Source: Thiobacillus sp. (GTDB taxonomy: Bacteria > Pseudomonadota > Gammaproteobacteria > Burkholderiales > Thiobacillaceae). From it: a DNA stretch of 26,852 nucleotides. Within the stretch, counting starts at the first letter, position 1, and the number at the start of each line of letters is the position of its first letter. Below are positions 18,171 to 26,852 of this stretch, piece after piece. A program made the position numbers and the translations under genes. The notes below the pieces were generated by a model, which was not told the origin of the DNA, ran no database searches, and saw only the letters and a program-made list of their open reading frames with translations. Location: NCBI RefSeq assembly GCF_024708915.1, contig NZ_JANJXQ010000009.1, positions 1 to 26,852 of the forward strand. The letters are read 5' to 3'.

Positions 18171-18713
18171 ATGGCAAAACCCGCATCCCGCAAGTCCGGC
18201 CGCTCCGGCGGCAGTTCCATTTTCACCGGCGTGCTGATCGGCCTCATCGTCGGTGCGGTGCTTGCCGTGGGCGTGGCGCTGTGGGTCACCGGCAACAATC
18301 CTTTCAAGTTCGCCGCGCCGGAATCGGCACCGGCCAGGCCGGCGCCCGCCATACCCGCCGCACCCGAGACCGCGCCCAGCTTCGACTTCTACAAAGTGCT
18401 GCCCGGCGATGCGTCCACCGGCCCGCTGCCGCCCGCAGCGGATAGCGCAGCGGCCTCGCCCCTGTATTACCTGCAGGCCGGCGCATTCCAGAACCCGGCC
18501 GATGCCGACAACCTGAAAGCGCAACTGGCCCTGCTCGGCATCGAGACCGCCATCCAGACCAGCGACCTCGGCGACAAGGGCGTATTCCATCGGGTGCGTG
18601 TCGGCCCCTTCCGTGCCATGGACGAAGTCAACCGCACCCGTAGCCTGCTGACGCAGAACAATATCCCGGCCACACTGGTCAAAGAAGTTCCCACCCCACA
18701 GGAGACGCCTTGA
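18171..18713 (+). CDS. SPOR-domain membrane protein (FtsN/DedD-like)
   Basis: This 180-residue protein has a short basic cytoplasmic N terminus (MAKPASRKSGRSGG), one membrane segment at about 18-41 (FTGVLIGLIVGAVLAVGVALWV) and an Ala/Pro-rich periplasmic linker. The C-terminal SPOR domain, about residues 98-174, includes YYLQAGAFQNPADADNLKAQL and VFHRVRVGPFRAMDEVNR. SPOR domains bind denuded septal peptidoglycan, so a role in cell division or septum remodelling is likely. It begins 2 nt after argS, and its TGA overlaps the dsbA ATG (TGATG). Whether it is the cell's true FtsN cannot be told from this window. Confidence 0.9.
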   Translation: MAKPASRKSGRSGGSSIFTGVLIGLIVGAVLAVGVALWVTGNNPFKFAAPESAPARPAPAIPAAPETAPSFDFYKVLPGDASTGPLPPAADSAAASPLYYLQAGAFQNPADADNLKAQLALLGIETAIQTSDLGDKGVFHRVRVGPFRAMDEVNRTRSLLTQNNIPATLVKEVPTPQETP

Positions 18714-19363
18714 TGTTCACCCGCGCATTGGCCATGCTGGCCGCAGCCGTATTGTCCTTGTCCGCCTTTGCCGCCCCGAATGCCGCCGTCGAAGGCCGCG
18801 ATTACACCCGCCTGAGCAACGCCCAGCCGGTCGCCACCGGCAACAAGGTCGAAGTGCTGGAGTTCTTCTGGTACCGCTGCCCGCACTGCTTCCAGCTTGA
18901 GCCCGGTCTCACCGCCTGGCTGAAGACACTGCCCAGGGATGCGCAGGTTCGCCGCGTGCCGGCGGTATTCCGGGACGACTGGATGCCTGGCGCCAAGCTC
19001 TACTACACGCTGGAGCAGATGAACCTTCTCGGCAAGCTGCACAACAAGGTGTTCGACGCCTACCACGTTGAAGAGATCAATCTCAACGACCCGGCGGTGC
19101 TGGGTGGCTGGATCGCCAAACAGGGCGTCGACCGCAAGAAATTCGAGGCGATCTACAACTCCTTCTCCACGCAATCCAAGGCTACGCAGGGCGCGCGGCT
19201 TGCTTCCACCTACGGCATCAACGGCGTGCCGGCTTTCATCATCGACGGCAAATACGCCACCTCGCAGTCGATGGCCGGCAGCGAACCGCGTCTGTTCGAA
19301 GTGCTCGACCAGCTCATCGTCAAGGCGCGCGCCGAGCGCAGCGGCAAGAAGCCCGCCAGGTAA
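18713..19363 (+). CDS. dsbA: thiol:disulfide interchange protein DsbA
   Basis: This 216-residue periplasmic oxidase introduces disulphide bonds into exported proteins. It has a signal peptide at about 1-21 (ALAMLAAAVLSLSAFAA). The thioredoxin-fold active site is C56-P-H-C59 in EFFWYRCPHCFQLEPGL, the inserted helical domain follows, and the cis-proline loop is NGVPAFIIDGKYAT. CAGGAG (18699-18704) is a good Shine-Dalgarno sequence for the ATG at 18713, which overlaps the SPOR-protein stop. It is the last gene of the argS operon. Its clients may include exported Cys-containing proteins such as the glycine-zipper protein at 11229, but that is only a possibility. Confidence 0.95.
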   Translation: MFTRALAMLAAAVLSLSAFAAPNAAVEGRDYTRLSNAQPVATGNKVEVLEFFWYRCPHCFQLEPGLTAWLKTLPRDAQVRRVPAVFRDDWMPGAKLYYTLEQMNLLGKLHNKVFDAYHVEEINLNDPAVLGGWIAKQGVDRKKFEAIYNSFSTQSKATQGARLASTYGINGVPAFIIDGKYATSQSMAGSEPRLFEVLDQLIVKARAERSGKKPAR

Positions 19364-19416
19364 TCATGTGCCTGATGCGTGCGGCCGCCGCGGGTTGGGG
19401 CTAACCCTCCTCAAGC

Positions 19417-20184
19417 GTGAGCCCCCTGCCGTTGCGGGTTTTCATCACCGGCGCCAGTTCCGGCCTGGGTGCGGCGCTGGCCCGGCACTACGGCGCGCTG
19501 GGCGCGCAACTGGGGCTGGCCGGGCGCCGCCTGGCAGGCTTGCAGGACACCGCCGCCGGGCTGGACGCGCGGCTGTACCAGGCCGACGTCCGCGATGCCG
19601 CCGCCATGCGGAACGCAGCCGCGGCTTTCTTGAACGATATCGGCGTACCCGACATCGTGATTGCCGCGGCGGGCATCAGCATCGGCACCCTCACCGAGGA
19701 AGCCGCCGACGCGCCGGTGTTCCGTGCCGTGATGGATGCCAACGTGCTGGGCCTGGTGCACACCTTCCAGCCCTTCATCGCCGCCATGCAATCGAACGGC
19801 GGCGCGCTGTGCGCCATTTCCAGCGTGGCCGGGGTGCGCGGCCTGCCGGGCGGCGGCGCCTACTCGGCATCGAAGGCTGCCGCCACCGTCTACCTCGAAG
19901 CGCTGCGGCTGGAACTGAAAGCGCGCGGCATCGCCGTCGTCACCGTTGCGCCCGGCTACATCGACACGCCGATGACGCGCGTCAATCCCTATGCCATGCC
20001 GTTCAAGATGGACGCACGGACGGCGGCGGCCAAGGTGGCGCGCTGCATTGCGCGGCGGCGTTCCTACACCGTCATTCCCTGGCAGATGGCGTGGGCCGCG
20101 CGCGCGCTGAAATGGCTGCCGAACCCGCTGTTTGATTTATTATTCGAGAAGGCCCCGCGCAAACCGCGCAGCTTGCCGACATAA
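19417..20184 (+). CDS. short-chain dehydrogenase/reductase (SDR)
   Basis: This 255-residue classical SDR has the NAD(P)-binding motif TGASSGLG at residues 11-18, the NAAG-like AAAGIS, the catalytic serine region AISSVAGVRG, and the YSASK motif with Y149 and K153. PGYIDTPMT follows. The GTG at 19417 is the likely start (VSPLPLRVFITGASSG); no ATG is available upstream in frame, and the Shine-Dalgarno sequence is weak. It lies 53 nt after dsbA and may be read from the same transcript. The substrate is unknown; the C-terminal extension with basic and hydrophobic residues recalls SDRs of lipid metabolism, but this is not diagnostic. Confidence 0.9.
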   Translation: MSPLPLRVFITGASSGLGAALARHYGALGAQLGLAGRRLAGLQDTAAGLDARLYQADVRDAAAMRNAAAAFLNDIGVPDIVIAAAGISIGTLTEEAADAPVFRAVMDANVLGLVHTFQPFIAAMQSNGGALCAISSVAGVRGLPGGGAYSASKAAATVYLEALRLELKARGIAVVTVAPGYIDTPMTRVNPYAMPFKMDARTAAAKVARCIARRRSYTVIPWQMAWAARALKWLPNPLFDLLFEKAPRKPRSLPT

Positions 20185-20233
20185 CGACGAAGCGCCTGCC
20201 CGACGGCAGCCACTCACCCTCTGCGGAGCACCG

Positions 20234-20866
20234 ATGCCAGCCCCCTTGAACATCATCCTCATCGACGACCACCCGCTCCTGCGCATGGGCGTGGCCGGCT
20301 ATATCCAGCAGGAACCCGACCTGACGCTGACCGCGCAACTGGCCAACGCCGCCGAACTGCGCGCCTGGCTGGCGGCAGGCAACCGCGCCGATGCCGCGCT
20401 GCTCGACCGCTCGCTGCCCGATGCGGACGGCCTGGATCTCGTCTCCGACCTGCGCGACCTCGGCATCAAGGTCATCATGCTCACCATTGCCGATTCCGAC
20501 GAGGAAATCTCCGAAGCCATCTCGTCCGGCGTCGATGGCTACGTCATCAAATCCAGTGAACCCGACCAGGTGCTGGCAGCGCTTCGCAGCGTATGCGACG
20601 GCCAGAGCAGCTTCCCGCTCAACATCATGCAGAAGATGGCGCGCGGCGAGCTCAACAACAGCGCGCTGTCCGCACTGACCGCGCGCGAAATGGAAATCGT
20701 CGACCACGTGAAGGAAGGGCTGTCGAACAAAGCCATCGCCTACAAGATGACCCTGTCCGAAAATACCGTGCGCAATCACCTGCGCAACATCATGGAAAAA
20801 CTCGGCCTGCGCAACCGGGTCCAGGTCGCCACCCTGGCGCTGAAGGAAGATCACAAGCGGCACTGA
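20234..20866 (+). CDS. NarL/FixJ-family response regulator (orphan)
   Basis: This 210-residue two-domain regulator has a receiver at 1-120 with the acidic pair D11-D12, phospho-acceptor D58 (ALLDRSLPDADG) and the conserved Lys in YVIKSSEP. A LuxR-type HTH lies at about 145-205 (LTAREMEIVDHVKEGLSNKAIAYKMTLSENTVRNHLRNIMEKLGLRNR). No histidine kinase adjoins it, so its partner is elsewhere. The ATG at 20234 (MPAPLNIILIDDHP) gives the standard N terminus; the frame is open upstream to 20132, but that overlaps the SDR gene. A GGAG at 20225-20228 serves as the Shine-Dalgarno sequence. Confidence 0.92.
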   Translation: MPAPLNIILIDDHPLLRMGVAGYIQQEPDLTLTAQLANAAELRAWLAAGNRADAALLDRSLPDADGLDLVSDLRDLGIKVIMLTIADSDEEISEAISSGVDGYVIKSSEPDQVLAALRSVCDGQSSFPLNIMQKMARGELNNSALSALTAREMEIVDHVKEGLSNKAIAYKMTLSENTVRNHLRNIMEKLGLRNRVQVATLALKEDHKRH

Positions 20867-20881
20867 GCCGCACCATTCGAT

Positions 20882-20905
20882 TCCGCGGCACGGCTGCGCC
20901 GCGGA
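20882..20905. terminator. hairpin between convergent regulator and glmS genes
   Basis: TCCGCGGC (20882-20889) pairs with GCCGCGGA (20898-20905) around an 8-nt loop, between the plus-strand regulator and minus-strand glmS. It probably acts in both directions; no T-run is present. Confidence 0.6.
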
Positions 20906-20914
20906 CCTCTGGCC

Positions 20915-22744
20915 TCACTCCACGGTTACCGATTTCGCCAGGTTGCGCGGCTTGTCCACGTCGGTGCCTTTTTGCAGGGCGGCGTGATACGACAGCATCT
21001 GCAGTGTCACGGTATGCAGGATCGGCGACAGCGCGCCGTTGCTGCCGCCGGGCAGCTTGATCACGTGGACGAACGCCGACTCCTCGATGTGCACATCGCC
21101 GTCGGCGAACACATACAGTTCGCCGCCGCGCGCGCGCACTTCCTGCATATTAGATTTCAGTTTTTCAATCAGCTGGTCGTTGGGGGCGATCGTGATCACC
21201 GGCATGTCCTCGTCCACCAGCGCCAGCGGGCCGTGTTTCAACTCGCCTGCCGGGTAGCCTTCGGCGTGGATGTAGGAAATCTCCTTCAGCTTCAGTGCGC
21301 CTTCGAGGGCGATCGGATAATGCACCCCGCGGCCGAGGAACAGCGCGTGGTGCTTGTTGGCGAAGCGCTGCGACCAGGCTTCGACCTGCGGCTCCAGCGC
21401 CAGCACCTGCTGCACTTTATTCGGCAGACTGCGCAGCGCCGTCAGATGCGCGGCCTCCTGCGCTGCAGTAAGACGGCCGCGCAGTTTGGCCAGCACCAGG
21501 GTCAGCAGGAACAGGGCGGCGAGCTGGGTAGTGAAGGCCTTGGTCGAGGCAACGCCGATCTCGGGACCGGCACGGGTGAGGAATTTCAGCCGCGATGCGC
21601 GGGTAAGCGCCGATTCGGGCACGTTGCAGATGGTCAGCGTCTTGTCCTGGCCCAGTTCCCTGGCGTGATTCAGCGCCGCCAGCGTGTCGGCGGTTTCGCC
21701 CGACTGCGAGATGGTGACGATGAGCGCATCGGGATTGGGCACCGAGGTGCGATAACGGTATTCGCTGGCGATTTCCGCATGCGCCGGGATCCCCGCAATC
21801 TCTTCCAGCCAGTACGTGGCCACCTTCGCCGCATGGTAGCTGGTGCCACAGGCGAGGAAGGTCACCGCGTTTACCTTCGCCAGCACCTCGGCGGCATCGA
21901 AGCCGAACCATTCGGGCTGGATATGATCCTGCGCCACCGCGGTCAGCAGGGTGTCGGTCAGCGCGCGCGGCTGCTCGTGGATTTCCTTCTGCATGAAATG
22001 CCGGTAGTTGCCAAGCTCGGCCATGTCGGCCGACAACTCGGAGATGTGCACGCTGCGGTCGGCCCGGTTGCCCGCGGCGTCGTATACCGTCACCGCCAGC
22101 AGCCCGACGTCGGCGACATCGCCTTCATCCAGATACATCACCCGCTGAGTCACCGGCAGCAGCGCCGAGACGTCGGAAGCAATGAAATTTTCCTCGATGC
22201 CCAAGCCGATCAGCAGCGGGCTGCCCCTGCGCGCGCAGATCAGCCGATGGGGGGCGTCTTCGCTCACCACGCCGATGGCATAGGCGCCCTCAAGCTCGGC
22301 CGCCGCGGTACGCACGGCCGCGAGCAGATCTTTCGACTGGCGGTAATACAGATTGACCAGGTGCGCGATGACCTCGGTGTCGGTTTCCGAGGTGAAGACG
22401 AAGCCGGCGGCCTTGAGCCGGGTGCGCAGGGCGTCATGGTTCTCGATGATGCCGTTGTGCACCACTGCCAGGCTGCCGCTGACATGCGGATGCGCATTGG
22501 CTTCCGACGGCGCGCCGTGCGTCGCCCAGCGCGTATGCGCAATGCCGAGATGGCCGTGTATCTGCTGCGCCGCGCATTCGTCCGCCAGCGCGGCGACGCG
22601 GCCGACGCTGCGCACCCGCTTGAGACCGCCGTTGATGGTGACCAGGCCCGCCGAATCGTAGCCGCGGTATTCCAGCCGCCGCAGGCCTTCGAGCAGGATG
22701 GGGACGACGTTGCGCTGCGCCACCGCGCCGACTATTCCGCACAT
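20915..22744 (-). CDS. glmS: glucosamine-6-phosphate synthase (isomerizing)
   Basis: This 609-residue enzyme makes glucosamine-6-phosphate from fructose-6-phosphate and glutamine, the first step to UDP-GlcNAc for peptidoglycan and LPS. The N-terminal glutaminase domain begins [13 protein letters not shown] with the nucleophile Cys2. It includes [18 protein letters not shown] and [12 protein letters not shown]. Two SIS sugar-isomerase domains follow ([34 protein letters not shown]). The end, LAKSVTVE, is the canonical C terminus. GGAG lies 8 nt before the ATG. It is downstream of glmU in the same direction, so the two pathway enzymes are probably co-transcribed across a gap that holds the heptamer repeats. 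I see no glmS-ribozyme-like leader. Confidence 0.97.
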   Translation of the reverse strand: MCGIVGAVAQRNVVPILLEGLRRLEYRGYDSAGLVTINGGLKRVRSVGRVAALADECAAQQIHGHLGIAHTRWATHGAPSEANAHPHVSGSLAVVHNGIIENHDALRTRLKAAGFVFTSETDTEVIAHLVNLYYRQSKDLLAAVRTAAAELEGAYAIGVVSEDAPHRLICARRGSPLLIGLGIEENFIASDVSALLPVTQRVMYLDEGDVADVGLLAVTVYDAAGNRADRSVHISELSADMAELGNYRHFMQKEIHEQPRALTDTLLTAVAQDHIQPEWFGFDAAEVLAKVNAVTFLACGTSYHAAKVATYWLEEIAGIPAHAEIASEYRYRTSVPNPDALIVTISQSGETADTLAALNHARELGQDKTLTICNVPESALTRASRLKFLTRAGPEIGVASTKAFTTQLAALFLLTLVLAKLRGRLTAAQEAAHLTALRSLPNKVQQVLALEPQVEAWSQRFANKHHALFLGRGVHYPIALEGALKLKEISYIHAEGYPAGELKHGPLALVDEDMPVITIAPNDQLIEKLKSNMQEVRARGGELYVFADGDVHIEESAFVHVIKLPGGSNGALSPILHTVTLQMLSYHAALQKGTDVDKPRNLAKSVTVE

Positions 22745-22761
22745 GCTTGGCGCTCCGCGAA

Positions 22762-22868
22762 GGGTAAGGGGTGAGGGGTGCGGGGTAAGGGGGTCAACCC
22801 CGCACTGCCGGTGCTTTGCTTGGTTGAATTTTCCATAGTGTCCAGGTCTCCCATTACTTACGCCTCAC
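22762..22868. repeat. inverted heptamer-repeat array between glmU and glmS
   Basis: On the plus strand four perfect-period heptamers, GTAAGGG, GTGAGGG, GTGCGGG and GTAAGGG, run from 22764 to 22791 (five G-runs in all). Two inverted heptamers (TACTTAC, GCCTCAC) lie at 22855-22868 and overlap the glmU stop codon. Within the array GTGCGGGGT (22778-22786) pairs perfectly with ACCCCGCAC (22797-22805). The regular G-runs could form a G-quadruplex on the template strand. The same GTRAGGS heptamer recurs between atpD and atpC. Confidence 0.75.
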
Positions 22869-24223
22869 GATTTCTTCGTCGGGCGTTTCCAGCCGCCGAC
22901 GGTGAACTGCTTCGCCCGCGATAAAGTGAGTTCGCCGGCGGGGGCGTCCCTGGTTAGCGTGGTGCCGGCGCCCAGCGTCGCCCCCTTGCCGACCGTAACG
23001 GGCGCCACCAGCTGCGTGTCCGACCCCACGAACACCTCGTCCTCGATTACCGTGCGGTGCTTGTTCGCGCCGTCGTAATTGCAGGTGATGGTGCCGGCGC
23101 CGATATTGACCTTCTTGCCCATGGTGGTGTCGCCGACGTACGACAGGTGGTTGATCTTGGAGCCGTCGCCGATCTCACTGTTCTTGATCTCGACGAAGTT
23201 GCCGACGTGCACGTCGCGCGCAAGCGTGGTGCCGGGACGGATGCGCGTGAACGGTCCCAGCCGGTTGGCCTCGCCGATGACGGCGTCGTCGACCAAGGTA
23301 AAAGCGTCGATCCGCGTGCCGCTTGCGATGCGCGCATTGCGCAGCACGCAGTTAGCACCCACTTGCACGCCATCACCCAGCTCCACGCGCCCTTCGAACA
23401 CGCAATTGACGTCGATCACCACGTCGCGCCCGCATCGCAGGGTGCCGCGCACGTCGAGCCGCGCCGGGTCCATCAACGTCACCCCCCCTTCGAGCAGCGC
23501 CTGTGCGATCTCGTTCTGGTGGATGCGCTCGAGTTCGGCCAGTTGCGCCTTGCTGTTCACGCCCAGCACTTCCCACTCGAATGCCGGCTGGTGGGTGTCC
23601 ACGGCTACCCCGTCGCGCACCGCCTGCGCGATGATGTCGGTGAGATAGTACTCACCCTGCGCATTTTCATTCTTCAGTTCGTCTATCCATTGTTTGAGGT
23701 GGCGGGTCGCCACCGCGAGGATGCCGGTGTTGACTTCCTGGATCGCACGCTCGGCCGGCGTTGCGTCCTTGTGCTCGACGATACGCACAACCTTGCCGTT
23801 TTCGCGCACGATGCGGCCATAACCGTCGGGCTGCGTCAGGTCGACCGTCAGCAGGCCCAGCCGGCCGGCCTGCGCCGCCGCCACCAGCGGCTGCAAGGTG
23901 GCGGCATGGATCAGCGGAACGTCGCCATACAACACCAGCGTGACGCTGGTGTTCGAAAGTCGCGGCAGTGCCTGCTTCACCGCATGTCCTGTGCCGTGCT
24001 GTTCGGCCTGAAGCACAAACGTCAGCTTGTCGTCAGCCATCGCCTGCGGCACCGCCTCGCCGCCGAAGCCATACACCACACAGATCTGCGCCGCGCCGAG
24101 TTCATGGGCCGTATCGACCACATGCCCGAGCAGGGGTTTGCCCGCCAGCTTATGCAGCACCTTGGGCAAATCGGAGCGCATGCGGGTACCCTTGCCCGCT
24201 GCGAGAATCAGGATTTCAAGCAT
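22865..24223 (-). CDS. glmU: bifunctional UDP-N-acetylglucosamine pyrophosphorylase / glucosamine-1-phosphate acetyltransferase
   Basis: This enzyme of about 452 residues acetylates glucosamine-1-phosphate and then uridylates it to UDP-GlcNAc. The N-terminal nucleotidyltransferase domain has [40 protein letters not shown] and YGDVPLIH. The C-terminal left-handed beta-helix has repeating hexapeptides (for example [34 protein letters not shown] and [19 protein letters not shown] with the active-site region). The start at 24223 ([12 protein letters not shown]) fits the family; an ATG three codons earlier (24232) is possible. The stop codon at 22867-22865 lies inside a heptamer repeat. glmS follows 121 nt later. 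Confidence 0.96.
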   Translation of the reverse strand: MLEILILAAGKGTRMRSDLPKVLHKLAGKPLLGHVVDTAHELGAAQICVVYGFGGEAVPQAMADDKLTFVLQAEQHGTGHAVKQALPRLSNTSVTLVLYGDVPLIHAATLQPLVAAAQAGRLGLLTVDLTQPDGYGRIVRENGKVVRIVEHKDATPAERAIQEVNTGILAVATRHLKQWIDELKNENAQGEYYLTDIIAQAVRDGVAVDTHQPAFEWEVLGVNSKAQLAELERIHQNEIAQALLEGGVTLMDPARLDVRGTLRCGRDVVIDVNCVFEGRVELGDGVQVGANCVLRNARIASGTRIDAFTLVDDAVIGEANRLGPFTRIRPGTTLARDVHVGNFVEIKNSEIGDGSKINHLSYVGDTTMGKKVNIGAGTITCNYDGANKHRTVIEDEVFVGSDTQLVAPVTVGKGATLGAGTTLTRDAPAGELTLSRAKQFTVGGWKRPTKKS

Positions 24224-24349
24224 GGAATGCATTCGTATCGTGTGGGATGTATCGCGTCAGCAAAACGGGCAGCAAAACCCGCGCCAAGTATAAGGCCTGA
24301 GCGCGTCCACCCGATAATCAAGCCCGCCCGGAGGCGCTAGCGTGGCGCT

Positions 24350-24375
24350 AAAAAAACGGGGGCCGAAGCCCCCGT
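24350..24375 (-). terminator. Rho-independent terminator of the OmpA-like gene
   Basis: Read on the minus strand, ACGGGGGC-TTCG-GCCCCCGT (24375-24356) is a UUCG-capped 8-bp stem followed by T7 when the stem's last T is counted (24356-24350). Confidence 0.92.
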
Positions 24376-24406
24376 GTTCAATTATCCACGCTGGACGAAA
24401 GCGTGA

Positions 24407-25222
24407 TTATTGTTGCGGCACCAGTTCGACACGACGGTTCTGAAAGCGGCCGTCCTCAGTCCCGTTATCGGCAACCGGCCGGGATTCGCCGTAACCCTTG
24501 GCGGTCAGGCGGTCGGCCGCAACGCCTTTGTCGATCATGTAGCTGCGAACGGCGTCGGCGCGGCGCTGGGACAGGCTCATATTGTAGTCATCCGTGCCCC
24601 GGCTGTCGGTATGGCCCGCAACTTCCACCTTCACTTCACCCCATTCCTTCAGCGTCGCGGCGGCCTGGTCGAGGACAGCGAAGTCTCCCTGGCGCACAGC
24701 AGCCTGGTCGTAATCGAAATTGACGCCCTCCAGCTTCAGTGCCTTCGGAGCTGGCGCGGCTACCGGCGCGAGGGCGGCAGCAGGGGCGGGGGCAGGTTGC
24801 GCTACCGGCGCGGGAGCGGGTTCCGCTACCGGCGCGACAGCGGCGACAGGCGGCGGGCAGCCGTCAGCCGTTTTGGCGTACACCGTGGGGCATTTGTCCT
24901 CGCCATCCACAATGCCGTCGCCGTCACTGTCCAGTTCGCAACCGTCGGCATTGACCTTGCGGCCAGCCGGCGTGCCGGGGCATTTGTCCTTGCTATCGAA
25001 CACGCCGTCGCCGTCACTGTCGATATCCTTGCAAGGCGCATCGAGAAGCCCTTTGCCGGGACAGCCGATCGTTCTGAAGAGTTCGTGACCAATGGTTTTT
25101 CCCGTCGGGCTGGCCGCATTGGTCGGGTCGTAAAAAGCGCCTTCAGCCGCTTGTGCGCTGACGACTCCGGCAGAAATCAAAGTTGCACCAAGAACACTGA
25201 AAAGAAAAGGGGTTACTCGCAT
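24407..25222 (-). CDS. OmpA-family protein with thrombospondin type-3-like calcium repeats
   Basis: This 271-residue envelope protein has a signal peptide at about 1-26 (ending VSAQAAE) and no beta-barrel. Its centre holds Asp-rich TSP3-type repeats (DIDSDGDGVFDSKDKCPGTP and ELDSDGDGIVDGEDKCPTVY, about 66-120) with cysteines. An Ala/Pro spacer follows (about 123-160). A C-terminal OmpA-like peptidoglycan-binding domain contains VNFDYDQAAV, VAGHTDSRGTDDYNMSLSQRRADAVRSYM and GYGESRPVADNGTEDGRFQNRRVEL. It is a periplasmic or outer-membrane-associated link to the cell wall, probably calcium-binding. CAGGAG (25234-25229) precedes the ATG. It has its own terminator and stands between atpC and glmU, which are often adjacent in relatives. 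Confidence 0.9.
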   Translation of the reverse strand: MRVTPFLFSVLGATLISAGVVSAQAAEGAFYDPTNAASPTGKTIGHELFRTIGCPGKGLLDAPCKDIDSDGDGVFDSKDKCPGTPAGRKVNADGCELDSDGDGIVDGEDKCPTVYAKTADGCPPPVAAVAPVAEPAPAPVAQPAPAPAAALAPVAAPAPKALKLEGVNFDYDQAAVRQGDFAVLDQAAATLKEWGEVKVEVAGHTDSRGTDDYNMSLSQRRADAVRSYMIDKGVAADRLTAKGYGESRPVADNGTEDGRFQNRRVELVPQQ

Positions 25223-25613
25223 GTTTAAGCTCCTGTGATGAATTCCAACAAAACTCTAATGTGCATAGAGGAAGTATTGCATTGCATACACCCCGTCCAT
25301 GTCCGTAAATCGATATCTAAGGACCAGCGAAACGGAACATCGTCAACAATGCCTGAAATGTAAACCCATTCGTGGCTGGCAAATTGGCTCTCCCCGTTTT
25401 TTTATCAAGTTTTTACAGTTTGCGCTTAAATCCGCAAGCGGCTTGGCCACTAAATAATCATGTTCGGCTTTCATTCCGCTCAATCATGATTGCTGGACGA
25501 ATCACGGTATAACCAAGCTTACACTGTATTTCCATCCGCTTTTTCATCCATCTGGCGCTTTGTGTTCTTGCGAACCACACAAGCTTCGATATCTTCACCA
25601 TAATTTGCACCAT
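25223..25613. other. AT-rich intergenic region upstream of the OmpA-like gene
   Basis: About 390 bases are without a convincing gene on either strand. CAATCATGATTG (25481-25492) is a perfect 12-bp palindrome. A bulged hairpin occurs at about 25557-25584, with arms GCTTTGTGTTC and GAACCACACAAGC. The region must contain the promoter of the minus-strand OmpA-like gene, but I see no clear -35/-10 pair. A small RNA or long 5' leader is possible but unsupported. Confidence 0.35.
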
Positions 25614-25644
25614 AAAAAAAAGCAACCTGCAGGTTGCTTTTTTT
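25614..25644. terminator. bidirectional Rho-independent terminator of the atp operon
   Basis: AGCAACCTG-CAGGTTGCT (25621-25638) is a perfect palindrome flanked by an A-run (25614-25620) and a T-run (25639-25644). On the minus strand it ends atpD-atpC transcription. The symmetric A and T runs make it work both ways. Confidence 0.92.
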
Positions 25645-25665
25645 CAGGCTGCAGTGGATCGTCGA

Positions 25666-26088
25666 TCAGGTCAACTTGCGCAACTTCTTGATTGCAGCCA
25701 GCTGCGCCACAGCCTGAGCGAGTTCAGCCTGGGCTTGCGCATAATCGATCGTGGCCGCCTTGTTTTTCATCGCTTCTTCGGCTGCGCGTTTGGCTTCGAG
25801 AACCTTGGCTTCGTCAAGGTCGGCGCCGCGAACCGCCGAGTCGGACAGGATCGTAACGACGTTAGGCTGTACCTCGAGGATGCCGCCGGATACATAGACC
25901 AGTTCTTCTTCGGCCTGGTCGGGCACCTTGATGCGTACCGAACCGGGCTTCAGTGTGGTCAACAGCGGGGTGTGGCGCGGGTAGATGCCGAGTTCGCCGC
26001 GCACGCCGGGGGCAATCACCACTTCGGCGGTGCCGGAGTAGAGTGATTTTTCTGCGCTGACGATGTCGACGTGTAATGTCATGGCCAT
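25666..26088 (-). CDS. atpC: F1Fo ATP synthase epsilon subunit
   Basis: This 140-residue subunit of the F1 central stalk couples rotation to catalysis and can inhibit ATP hydrolysis. The N-terminal beta-sandwich reads [22 protein letters not shown], with [22 protein letters not shown] and [22 protein letters not shown]. The C-terminal helical hairpin, rich in Ala/Glu/Lys, ends [14 protein letters not shown] (26099-26096) is the likely Shine-Dalgarno sequence for the ATG at 26088; a second ATG at 26082 is equally possible. The GAGG sits at the edge of the heptamer array, where adjacent GAGG/CCTC units could pair with it. It is the last gene of the atp operon. Confidence 0.96.
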   Translation of the reverse strand: MAMTLHVDIVSAEKSLYSGTAEVVIAPGVRGELGIYPRHTPLLTTLKPGSVRIKVPDQAEEELVYVSGGILEVQPNVVTILSDSAVRGADLDEAKVLEAKRAAEEAMKNKAATIDYAQAQAELAQAVAQLAAIKKLRKLT

Positions 26089-26099
26089 GTTAGAACCTC

Positions 26100-26166
26100 G
26101 TGAGGCGTAAGGCGTGAGACGTGAGGTGCGGCTTTTTCGCCTGACGCCTCACCCCTCACCCCTCGC
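26100..26166. repeat. inverted heptamer-repeat array between atpD and atpC
   Basis: Four heptamers in perfect 7-bp phase (GTGAGGC, GTAAGGC, GTGAGAC, GTGAGGT; 26100-26127) face four inverted ones (GCCTGAC, GCCTCAC, CCCTCAC, CCCTCGC; 26139-26166). An 11-nt centre, GCGGCTTTTTC, separates them. The atpD-atpC transcript could fold this into a long hairpin. The consensus is GTRAGGS, as in the glmU-glmS gap. Confidence 0.85.
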
Positions 26167-26170
26167 TGCT

Positions 26171-26852
<682 letters not shown>

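Noticed and set aside
22762..22868. CRISPR array
   Set aside because: The units are 7 bp with no spacers and lie in inverted halves; no cas genes are present.

Overview
The window is GC-rich bacterial chromosome that reads as a betaproteobacterium, probably of the Nitrosomonadales/Thiobacillus type. The grounds are the order gltBD ... hemE-priA-argS-SPOR-dsbA on one strand facing atpD-atpC ... glmU-glmS on the other, and the character of the proteins. This placement is an inference from gene order and has not been checked by a search. No phage, IS transposase, CRISPR array, tRNA or rRNA was seen.

Layout. Positions 1-4326 hold the 3' part of gltB and all of gltD (glutamate synthase). They are separated by a 265-bp element with 31-bp terminal inverted repeats that looks like a MITE or a highly folded repeat. 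Positions 4414-7690 hold a GlrK-QseG-GlrR type envelope-sensing system: histidine kinase, small lipoprotein and sigma-54-dependent activator. Positions 7852-11810 hold a run of small envelope genes: a DUF1328 membrane protein, a periplasmic EF-hand/BON protein, a putative lipoprotein, an OmpP1/FadL-type outer-membrane protein on the minus strand, a small periplasmic protein and a His-rich glycine-zipper protein. Positions 11891-16410 hold hemE, a Tim44-like protein and priA, which carries a frameshift. Positions 16495-19363 hold the compact argS-SPOR-dsbA set, followed by an SDR oxidoreductase and an orphan NarL-type response regulator. From 20915 to the end, on the minus strand, lie glmS, glmU, an OmpA-like protein, atpC and the 3' part of atpD.

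How the genes work together. The most interesting reading is a local regulon. GlrR is a sigma-54 activator, and the next two genes (DUF1328 and EF-hand/BON) each have a well-spaced -24/-12 sigma-54 promoter. The second also has one exact and one near-exact TGTC-N10-GACA site, the motif reported for enterobacterial GlrR, with centres 63 bp (six helical turns) apart. This suggests that the kinase, lipoprotein and activator directly switch on adjacent envelope-stress genes.

Two other structures stand out. A family of 7-bp repeats (GTRAGGS) sits in inverted arrays in both the glmU-glmS and the atpD-atpC gaps. The gltB-gltD element appears to have landed on the gltB stop codon and rebuilt it.
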